DNA of 61,733 nt from assembly GCA_032718475.1 (NCBI GenBank), contig JAUCBJ010000858.1, forward strand, positions 1-61,733. The letters run 5' to 3'. The notes beneath the pieces were generated by a model. That model saw only the letters and a program-made list of their open reading frames with translations, had not been told where the DNA came from and ran no database searches. Position 1 is the stretch's first letter. Every line of letters begins with the position of its first letter. The stretch is from Nemertoderma westbladi (taxonomy: Eukaryota > Xenacoelomorpha > Nemertodermatida > Nemertodermatidae). A program made the translations under genes and the position numbers. Below are positions 24,801 through 36,800 of the stretch, one piece after another.

Positions 24801-27800
24801 GAAAATAAAAATAGATTTGTCATTCAAAATATTATTTATTGTCATACAAAACATCCTGTGGGGCGAGTCACGAAATGAGCGAAGCCTTGCCATACTGGTA
24901 CCATTAACGAGTTACGATTAACCTGCCATCCTCGTCCTCTAGTTTTTTATCGCAAATAACTCGGTCATTGTTGAAATTAAACTAAACTCGGTACGTATGC
25001 AGTCGTAACAGTTTTTTTAACTGTTTATTAATTTATTAATATCTATATCCGGTCTCCATTAATGCACAAATTGATTTAATAAAAGTTAACAGTAATTCTT
25101 AACACGGAAATAGCTATCACCATCATCTCCAAACTAATCGCAATGCTAGTGCCGCAAGGCGGTGATGGCTAAGCTAAGATAAGAAGTGGAGGGGGGGGGG
25201 GGGGGGGGAGGTCCACATGACGCCAACTGTAATAGGATATCAATCGGTTACATTTACCGGTGGGTGTAATGGAAGCATTCCTACGCAAACAAATTTTATG
25301 CATATGAAATAGGGTAAAAATGAGATATGAACAATAAGGTTTTAATTAATAATTTTGCGTACCATCAGTTCCTCTGTGAGTCTCGTGCGGCGCGAAGGCC
25401 CCACGAACGTGTTATATCGTTAAGTATTTTAAGTCTAAATAGAGGTAGGAGGTACTAGCCATACTTTTTTGGTGACACTATCACCTTGCTACATCCTCAA
25501 TCGATTCTTTATGATACTATATGACGCAGAAAAATGCAAAAAGGATAAAATTCATTCCATTTTCTCCAGCAGGACACAAATTTAGTGACCGCGCCGTGGC
25601 AGTGACCGCGTCGTGGCAGTGACCGCCGTGGAAGTGACATGGGACAAAATACTTACATCTTTTGCAATGAAACATGGTGTGTGTGCATCCTAGCTAAATT
25701 CAACGGTGTAACTGTCCCAACCGTCCAAAGTTTCATTTTGAGAAAAAAACATTTTTCTAATTTATTTTATGGTTGATTAAATATTTTAGTAAAGTGAAAT
25801 ATTCCCATAAATGGGCATATTGCATAATATTTATCCAACATATTGAATTTTAAATTGGGCGTTTGGCACATGTAAAAAAACATATTTAAATATTCAATAT
25901 TAAACATAGTCGTTTTTAAAACTTCACAAACGACATTATTTTTCTTTCAGGTAGGTCTATGATTTGATTAAAGGTAGGGGGAGGGGGGGGGGGGGGGGCC
26001 CACCCCTGAAATATAATCTGGAATATCTGTTATCGTTGAATATCCGAAAACCCCCATAAATACCATTGGGGTGTTGATAATCTTTAATAATTGTATTTTA
26101 TTGAGTAAATATTATACCATTGCTGTCGTTTGGGATATATGTAAAAGCAACCAAAATATTTAATTGTGTTTGGTACATTTTTAATTTTGTTAAACCTCAA
26201 AATATATAAGACCGTCACAATTATTGACACGGTCCACATAATTATAATACATAGTATAGTTTGCACCAAAAAACGGTATTTTCCTAAAATTGGCGGTTGT
26301 GACATTATAAAAAAAACTCCATCGTTTTCACATTTCCAAAACACAGCAGACAACGAAGCCCAGCAGACACACGGATGACACTTGCTTAGCCACTGATCTG
26401 TGCATGTTCTTGTTCTATGGCAGCCGGCTGGCGAGAGTAAACATGTTAGTCAGCCATTCTCATTACTACATTACTCATAAAGTTGAGTTGTGTGAGGGGA
26501 CTATAAAAATCAGCACAACTTATTGACGTTGATGAAAATGGCAGAGAAAATGTATTAATTTGACAAAAACTAGAGGATTATATTATCAACCCTCCCACCC
26601 TCAAAATAAATTAAGTTATACGCGATGTTGAATTAATTTATAACCCGGTAGTATATTATCTTCCAATTCATTCATTCAATTTCATTAAATTGTAAGCAAA
26701 ACATAACCTGCATTGTTATTGTGCATTTGTAAATATATTAAATGCTAATTAATTACAATGCAGTAATATAAAGCTTCAGTTTATACAACATGCTAAACGG
26801 TAATATTATATCAGTACCCAGAGTATCAGTTGTCGCACTAAGTAATCCATCGAAGAACAAGTTCATCATTCTAGTCAGCAAAATACCAGTGAGGGGTCTT
26901 CCCGGTTGGAGAGCGGAGACCACACGGTATATCCTCATCAGCTCGAGTCTAATAATATCGGTAACTGCTAATACGACAACATTAATAGCACAATCGTTCA
27001 ATATTTCCAAATAAATGGTAACGTTGCAGTCCATCATTACAAGCAAATCAACTAATTAAATGTTTACTTTCAGTTTCAAGCGGCTTTGAATGGAATTGGA
27101 TCGAAAGTATCGTCATAAGTAGGCGGTGAAGTAGCGCCCCCTAGCGGCAGCCCACCGCCACCATACGGCATCGTGGCGCCACCTTGTGGCATAGCAGTGC
27201 CTCCATACGGCATCGCAGCGCCACCTAGTGTCATTGCTGCGCCTCCATAGGGTATCGCAGCACCACCTTGTGGCATCACAACGCCACCTTGCGGGATAAT
27301 GGCGCCACCGTATCCAGACCCCGCTCCCACAACCGGGTGATGGATAGTAGGAACTAGGTAACCACTGGACTGGTTAACCAAATAGGGTATCTGAATGTTA
27401 CCCCCGCCACCGTGTATGTATATAACCTGAGGGAGAACCTTAGGACGTCTTCTACAACAAACCTTAATAGCCGCAAATACTATATGTACAATAAGCATGG
27501 GGAGTACACTGACCCATAAAATGATCTTGATGATGTTTACAGCCCGACAGGATATCGTAGTGCACATTCTTCTCCACCAGTTATCAGAATAATAAAATCG
27601 GTTGACAAATGAAATAAAGTTAGAAGAATTGCAGTTCCAGTAAGATTTTCTAGTCGTCTCTAGGATACGGTTTTTAGTTTGATTGTAATTGTAATCTAAT
27701 TTGGGTGGAGTGAAAAATTGTTTCTATTTGGGAGACACCATATAAGGGAGGGGGGGGGGGGGGCAGAGCAGAATTCCGACGCAATCAAAACTCATCCCTC

Positions 27801-30800
27801 GGCAGCGAAAATCGACACAAATAACGGCGGATTAAACTACAAAATAAAACTGTAGCCTGTTCTATTAACTTCCGTTTATTGTGTTGTTTAGAATAACGGG
27901 CCATTGTACAATATCCTGCATGTTCTTTAAAAAAAAATGACCAATTGGGTTCAATTGGGTCCAGGGTTGAATTGGGGCCAGGGTTGAATTGGGTCCAGGG
28001 TAGAATTGGGTCCAGGGTAGAATTGGGACCAGGGTTCAATTGGGGCCAGGGTAGAATTGGGGCCAGGGTTCAATTGGGTCCAGGGTTCAATTGGGGCCAG
28101 GGTTGAATTGGGTCCAGGGTTCAATTGGGTCCAGAGTAGAATTGGGCCAGGGTTGAATTGGGGTCAGGGTTGAATTGGGGTCAGGGTTCAATTACTGGTT
28201 TCATTTTATTTCGCTCTTGAATTCCGGAGGACTACAAGAGTGGAAAATATCGGAGCCTTTTATGTTATAACCTCAGCATTGATATGATCCCATAAAATTA
28301 CATTCCTAATGAAACAAAATCTCACTCCACCATTATAATCAAATGAAAAGGGAGTAGAAACAGCTTCTACAATCATATCTTTATCGGAATCGAAAGTAAA
28401 TACAGTTAATAACTGCGGACCATAGCCGAAAGGATAACTGGAGTAGACCTCCCTGAACAACCAATCACAACCGCAGTAGGACGACCTCGATCGAGACACC
28501 CCCCCAGGTGGCTCCCCTAATACACCGACAGGGGTCGCTACAGATATTGATGTCTCTGTGATAGCAGTGATAGTCGCAGACAGAACCAAAGAGCTGTTGA
28601 GAACAATACTTAGTATCAACAAACATGGTAGGCAGTGGGTTTTATCGTTTTCCTTATATTTTTTGCAGCTAAAATATCCAAGAACACCGACGACAACTAT
28701 TATAATTCCGCCCCAGATTCCAGTACCTATCTCGTTGTTATAGCAACTATAGGTTATAGATAATATCTGAAGAATAAACAACAAGCTACCGGTTGCTACC
28801 ATAGCCAGAGATAGAAAGTGGTGGGGTCGTTGTTGGTTCCATTTCGGAGCTTCGGTTCGTTGCTCTGGCAACTGTGGAATCTGTTGTAGTTGTTGTCCAG
28901 GTGATACATAAACATGCGTAACATGAGGATGAGAAGAAGCCATCTTATTGCTATAAACTAATAAGTATATATAGTTTATCAGAAAAATGACATAGAGTAT
29001 CTCTTATTAGTTTACGATACAATACAATATGTTATGTACGGTTCGTACGATAATAATATATTACCAGTATACCGGTGGAGTAGTCGTAGGTACTGCTGTA
29101 CCTGTACGCCTATACTGTATGTTAAGTAAGTAGGCCTAAGAAATAATTTTTTTTTATTTTCCACCCACCCCGTTTATTCCACCCACCCCGTCTAGAGTAC
29201 ATTTGTCATGCTAGACTTATACTACATTGAATAAATTATATGTGTGGGTTAACAGTACATGACAACCGTGTTTAAGAAAACCTGTGTTCTTAAGTATCGT
29301 TTATTGTTTTGGTTAAAAATGGCCGCCCCTGTAACTTTTATTTTCCCAGAAGAACTTAAAAGGTTAAAATTAGTACAACCTTCTACAATATGCCAAATTA
29401 TTAAATAATCACTTATACTCTTTAAATGGGAAATAATTCTATTGTGTACCGGTATAAGAAATCAATATAAACGCGACCTACATAACATATAAAGCAATTT
29501 AGTTCTTGTAAATTGGAACTATAAAAACGTCATAATAAAGAAATGGCAGTCCATAATAAAGCAAACTGGGGATGTTTTATTAAACTTAACGAATCAAAGA
29601 GAAGTACGAAATATACGTCATAGGAATAGTTGGAATCTAAGATTTAGTTACCATGGTGGCGTTAGCAAGCACTGGGAATGATGTTAAAATCCAACCAATC
29701 GCGTTAGAGTGTATGGTGTGTGGGGCGAGGCATTAGAGTGTATGGTGTGTGGGGCGAGGCATTAGAGTGTATGGTGTGTGGGGCGAGGCATTAGAGTGTA
29801 TGGTGTGTGGGGCGAGGCATTAGAGTGTATGGTGTGTGGGGCGAGGCATTAGAGTGTATGGTGTGTGGGGCGAGGCATTAGAGTGTATGGTGTGTGGGGC
29901 GAGGCATTAGAGTGTATGGTGTGTGGGGCGAGGCATTAGAGTGTATGGTGTGTGGGGCGAGGCATTAGAGTGTATGGTGTGTGGGGCGAGGCATTAGAGT
30001 GTATGGTGTGTGGGGCGAGGCATTAGAGTGTATGGTGTGTGGGGCGAGGCATTAGAGTGTATGGTGTGTGGGGCGAGGCATTAGAGTATATGGTGTGTGG
30101 GGCGAGGCATTAGAGTGTATGGTGTGTGGGGCGAGGCATTAGAGTGTATGGTGTGTGGGGCGAGGCATTAGAGTGTATGGTGTGTGGGGCGAGGCATTAG
30201 AGTGTATGGTGTGTGGGGAGAGGCATTAGAGTATATGGTGTGTGGGGCGAGGCATTAGAGTGTATGGTGTGTGGGGCGAGGCATTAGAGTGTATGGTGTG
30301 TGGGGCGAGGCATTAGAGTGTATGGTGTGTGGGGCGAGGCATTAGAGTGTATGGTGTGTGGGCGAGGCATTAGAGTGTATGGTGTGTGGGGCGAGGCATT
30401 AGAGTGTATGGTGTGTGGGGCGAGGCATTAGAGTGTATGGTGTGTGGGGCGAGCCATTAGAGTGTATGGTGTGTGGGGCGAGGCATTAGAGTGTATGGTG
30501 TGTGGGGCGAGGCATTAGAGTGTATGGTGTGTGGGGCGAGGCATTAGAGTGTATGGTGTGTGGGGCGAGGCATTAGAGTATATGGTGTGTGGGGCGAGGC
30601 ATTAGAGTATATGGTGTGTGGGGCGAGGCATTAGAGTGTATGGTGTGTGGGGCGAGGCATTAGAGTGTATGGTGTGTGGGGCGAGGCATTAGAGTGTATG
30701 GTGTGTGGGGCGAGGCATTAGAGTGTATGGTGTGTGGGGCGAGGCATTAGAGTGTATGGTGTGTGGGGCGAGGCATTAGAGTGTATGGTGTGTGGGGCGA

Positions 30801-33800
30801 GGCATTAGAGTGTATGGTGTGTGGGGCGAGGCATTAGAGTGTATGGTGTGTGGGGCGAGGCATTAGAGTGTATGGTGTGTGGGGCGAGGCATTAGAGTGT
30901 ATGGTGTGTGGGGCGAGGCATTAGAGTGTATGGTGTGTGGGGCGAGGCATTAGAGTGTATGGTGTGTGGGGCGAGGCATTAGAGTGTATGGTGTGTGGGG
31001 CGAGGCATTAGAGTGTATGGTGTGTGGGGCGAGGCATTAGAGTGTATGGTGTGTGGGGCGAGGCATTAGAGTGTATGGTGTGTGGGGCGAGGCATTAGAG
31101 TGTATGGTGTGTGGGGCGAGGCATTAGAGTGTATGGTGTGTGGGGCGAGGCATTAGAGTGTATGGTGTGTGGGGCGAGGCATTAGAGTGTATGGTGTGTG
31201 GGGCGAGGCATTAGAGTGTATGGTGTGTGGGGCGAGGCATTAGAGTGTATGGTGTGTGGGGCGAGGCATTAGAGTGTATGGTGTGTGGGGCGAGGCATTA
31301 GAGTGTATGGTGTGTGGTGCGAGGCACTACATTGGCAGAGCCTCAGCAAAATGACACTGTTAGGGGTGGTGGATTAATAATTGCAAATAATTGACTGTAT
31401 TATTAGAAATAATGCATAGTTAAATACAAATAAAAACATATATAGGCCAACACACCAGTCAGTCACCACACCCCCCCCCCCCCCCCATATTTATAGAAAT
31501 GTTACTGAAATCACATGAGATTTATCACAAAAAAGGGTTTTTGGTATTCTCTCAAAGATTTACTGGTACTGGGTTAGTTAGTTAGATATTTTATTTTTCA
31601 ATTTTTGTCTGTAAGGTTTTTCTTAAAGTGTTTTGCTCCGCCAGTAATACAGCCGATAATTCTCAGATATTTTGCGGAGCGAGCCACGAAGTTTGCAAAG
31701 CCTTAGGGCACTGACACTGTTTGTGGTGGATCAATTTTTGAAAATAGTTTGTCCTTATTGCAGATAGGGGGGAGGGGGGGGAACTGGACGCAATAAAATT
31801 CATCCCTCTCCAGGGGAAATTGGACGCAAATAACAGATGATTACTCTCAAAAATAAAACTGCAACCTGTTCTATTGTGCTTAGTTTATTGTTTTGGTTAA
31901 AATAACGTGCCACTGTTACCTGCTCCTTTCCCTAAATTAAGAATTTTAACATTGAGGCGGGATATTAATTCGCCAAGGCGGGATTTGCGTCCAGGATTAA
32001 CAGTCTCCCGCTAGAGGGCTACATGACACGGAATACCGATTAATTAATTTTGTACACACAACTTATAATTATTTGTAATCAGGGCACATTCACCACCACG
32101 CACCGCGACTTGTACTACATACTTCCTCCCTACTTTATGTAGAACCTTTCAGTAGTTACTCGCATATTTGTAGATAATAAATTCTATGATAAAATATAAT
32201 ATAAATAGTGCCTGGTGGTATTGTGTTTTGTGGTACTCTGGTATTTCAGTATTTTGACCAGGTGTCTACACAGTGTCTGCACCACGTGTCTGCACCACTG
32301 TCTGCACCAGTATCTGCACCAGTGTCTGCACCACTGGCTGCACCACTGTCTGCACCACTGTCTGCACCAGTGTCTGCACCAGTGTCTGCACCACTGTCTG
32401 CACCAGTGTCTGCACCACTGTCTGCACCAGTGTCTGCACCAGTGTCTGCACCAGTGTCTGCACCAGTGTCTGCACCACTGTCTGCACCAGTGTCTGCACC
32501 AGTGTCTGCACCACTGTCTGCACCAGTGTCTGCACCAGTGTCTGCACCGGTGTCTGCATCAATGTCTGCACCACTGTCTGCACCACTGTCTGCACCACGG
32601 TGTGCACCAGTGTCTGCACCAGTGTCTGCACCACTGTGTGCACCAGTGTATGGATCAATGTCTGCACCACTGTCTGCACCAGTGTCTGTACCAGAGTCTG
32701 CACCAGTGTCTGCACCACTGTCTGCACCAGTGTCTGCACCAGTGTCTGCACCACTGTCTGCACCACTGTCTGCACCACTGTCTGCACCAGTGTCTGCACC
32801 AGTGTCTGCACCACTGTGATGCACCAGTGTCTGCACCAGTGTCTGCACCACTGTCTGCACCACTGTCTGCACCACTGTCTGCACCAGTGTCTGCACCACT
32901 GTCTGCACCAGTGTCTGCACCACTGTCTGCACCACTGTCTGCACCACTGTCTGCACCAGTGTCTGACGTGTATGCACCACTGTCTGCACCACTGTCTGCA
33001 CCAGTGTCTGCACCAGTCTCTGCACCAGTGTCAGCACCACTGTCTGCACCAGTGTCTGCACCAGTGTCTGCACCACTGTGCTGCACCAGTGTCTGCACCA
33101 CTGACTGCACCAGTGTCTGCACCACTGTCTGCACCAGTGTCTGCACCAGTGTCTGCACCAGTGTCTGCACCACTGTCTGCACCAGCTGTCTGCACCACTG
33201 TCTGCACCACGGTCTGCACCAGTGTCTGCACCACTGTGTGCATCAGTGTCTGCACCACTGTCTGCACCACTGTCTGCACCAGTGTCTGCACCACTGTGTG
33301 CACCAGTGTCTGCACCACTGTCTGCACCACTGTCTGCACCACTGTCTGCACAAGTGTTTGCACCAGTGTCTGCACCAGTGTCTGCACCACTGCCTGCACC
33401 AGGTGTCTGCACCACGTGTCTACACCACTGTGTGCACCAGTGTCTGCACCACTGTCTACACCACTGCCCCTCTGCACCAGTGTCTGCACCACATGTCTGC
33501 ACCACGTGTCTCCCGCCTGCACCAGTGTCTGCACCACTGTGTGCACCACTGTCTGCACCAGTGTCTGCACCAGTGTCTGCACCAGTGTCTGCACCACGTG
33601 TCTGCACCAGTATCTGCACCACTGTCTGCACCACTGTCTGCACCACTGTCAGCACAAGTGTTTGCACCAGTGTCTGCACCAGTGTCTGCACCACTGTCTG
33701 CACCAGGTGTCTGCACCAGTGTCTGCACCACGTGTCTACACCACTGTGTGCACCAGTGTCTGCACCACTGTCTACACCACTGTCTGCACCAGTGTCTGCA

Positions 33801-36800
33801 CCACATGTCTGCACCACGTGTCTGCCTGCACCAGTGTCTGCACCACTGTCTACACCACTGTCTGCACCAGTGTCTGCACCAGTGTCTGCACCACGGTCTG
33901 CACCAGTGTCTGCACCACTGTCTGCACCAGGTGTCTACACCACTGTGTGCACCACGGTCTGCACCAGTGTCTGCACCACTGCCTGCACCAGTGTCCGCAC
34001 CAGTGTCTGCACCACTGTCTGTACAACTGTCTGCACCAGGTGTCTGCACCAGTGTCTGCTTAACGTTTACACCTAGTTCAATCCTACTTTGACTAATAGC
34101 ATAATAACTCAAGCATTTTTCACAAAAAAAGCTTTAAATACGGTTTCACAAAATGTTAATTTTTATGTAGCTTTGTAATGTTAAAATTTTGGAATAAAAC
34201 TAAAGGTACAACATACACAATATTAAAATACTCACATCTGAATTGTACTATCCCAATCCATTCAATATTTAATCTTAATGTAACAAACCGTTCTCAACAA
34301 CAAATTGTAGAGTGCCAATTTACATACATAAATTTTTTGAAATATTAAGCATTATCTTCTTTCTACGAAGAACATTTTTCTAATAGTAGCCTAACCAATA
34401 AATAATTGAAATTTTTTTTATTCGACATTTTGGTAAATAATCGAAAGTCATCGATAATCGATCGAAAATTTCAGGAAATAGAGGTACTTAGTGTAGAACA
34501 AGTATGTACCGTATAGTTTCAATACAAAATAGTAACATTGGAAAGGATTACTGATAAAAAAAATACTACAAATAGAAATAAAACTTTTGTTATTTAAAAA
34601 AAGACACTCTCTAACTCGAAACCTCTACTTAAGGGCACGTGTTTGTGATAAAAATTGAAAAAAACTAAATTTTTTTACGGATTCTGGGACAAAATTTAAT
34701 GGCGATTTCTAAACTGAAAACCACACAGCGAAATCTCTTTCAGTTCTCAAGTTATAGCTGTCTGTTTGTCTGTCAGTCGGTCAGTCTGACAAAATTAATG
34801 AAACACATGCAATGTACAATTTACGCTATGGGATTTTTCCTGTTTATTGATCATATTTCAATGTCATTTTTAATGTTTCATGTATTCTAGATTATCTGTC
34901 GGTCTTTCTGCCTGCCTGCCTGCCTGCATGTCTGTCTGTAAGTCAAAAATAATGAATGAAATACACAACTGAAAATGTTGTTGTAGGGGGTTTCCTGGTC
35001 TATGATTAAATTTCTGATGTCTGTTTTAACGGTTAAAGGATTCTAGATGGTCTATTAGGATGTCTGTCCGTCTGTTATATTTTATCGGACAGACCGACAT
35101 GTATACAAACCAACACAAAGCCATTAGATTCGAATACTGACATCAGAAATGGAATCACCGACCAGGAAAACCCCTTTAACTAAAATGTTAGCGAGGTCGC
35201 TTCATTTCCTAAATTTCAACTGACAGGCGACAGATTGTCTGATAAACAGACAGACTGACAGTCTGGAATTCATCAACGTTAAAACTGACATCGGAAATGC
35301 AATCACCATCCCCAGAAAACCCCCATATCGAAAATTTTAGTTTGGAAGGATTCTTCCTTATTTTTTCAATACAATTTGAATTATCCCTCCATTTAACATA
35401 AAATGGCGGGAAGGTTTGAAAACTTTAAAGGGCTTTATCTCAGAATTTTATTTTTCGATTTTATTTTTCACTCATGTACCTGTTTCACTGGAACGACTGG
35501 ACCAAATTGCATGAATTGAATTGCATTTCCAGTATATGTTCTTCTACTAATCCTTCACAGGTGGTACCCAAGGTGTACTAAATAACAGGTCATGCAGCGA
35601 GCTGATTGCTGAAATTAGCGTGGGCCGATCGTTTCCCTATTTATGACACTATTTTCATAAAATTTTCTTAGAAACCTCTCTTATGCAACTTTGGTTAGGT
35701 GGATATGATGACTAGGGTTCATAGAAATGTAATAAACTGTCTTTCTGGAATTTTTATCTTGTAGTTGCCAAGGTAACCGGTTGCAAAGTTCAAACTTTGC
35801 GCGCCTGTAATTCAAAACGACAAGGGATTCTGTTCTTGAGATTTAGTATATGAGTAAAGGGAATAAAAGTCTATAAAAGATTTTACATTTAATTTTTTTT
35901 CAATCCCGTTTCCGTGGTGACGGGAATTACGATAATTTCCCATTATGACCGCCAGATAGAAATTGGGCTACTATTTACTACTTATATAATTTTCAACAAA
36001 CATGCCTGGTGGCTGTCCTTTATTTCTAATATTTGCTAACCGAAATTTAATATTCTGGAATGTCAAAATCATGCTGTCAAAGGTCTTGCTCTCTGATTGG
36101 ACAGTTTAGTTTATTTGCAAATATTGACTTTTAGAAATATGATTCACAATTGACGAATTATAAAATAAAATGTTGGCAATTTTAACTTATTATTTAGACT
36201 GACAAACCGAATAAAAATGGTGTTTTATAGATTTGGTAGACAATTTTCAAAATTTTTCATTCTACTTATTTCCATGGCAACGGGAATGTAAACAAATTCA
36301 AATGTAAAATATTTTGATAGACTTTTATTCCCTTTAATCACCTACCAAATCTCAAGGGGCACTGGCATTCCATTTTTTCTTCTATTTCATCTAGGGCAGG
36401 TTTTTATCAAGAATCCAAATATGAGAACCGTTTAGCCAACATACAATTTGGAAGACAACAAATGTTAAATCTGACACTCGAATCGAAATGAAGTCTGCTT
36501 CTGCAACCAGGAAATCCCCTATAACTAAACTTTTAGCGAGAAGGTGTTCCCCTTTTTAATATTTAACGGACAGATTGTCGGATAGTCAGAAAGACCGACA
36601 GACAAACAAACAGACTAACTAGATTTACTTAAAAGTGAAATCTGACCTCAGAAATGCAATCAGCCACAAGGAAAACCCCCGCAGCAATAATCTTACCTAG
36701 GTTTTGTGGTTTCGTGTTGCTATGTATATATACATTCATTTTACATACATTCACATTACCAGTTATTCGTACGAATGGTATTTTGGCCCTGGCCGCTAAG

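Noticed and set aside
26753-27046. 97-codon minus-strand ORF downstream of the MS4A-like gene, and a 74-codon ORF on the opposite strand
   Set aside because: The two overlap each other, match nothing, and the minus one lies in the expected 3' UTR.
32208-34112. Overlapping ORFs of 180-625 codons on both strands ([32 protein letters not shown])
   Set aside because: All arise from the 12-bp array, which is open in several frames at once. No start context, domain or splice signal supports a gene.
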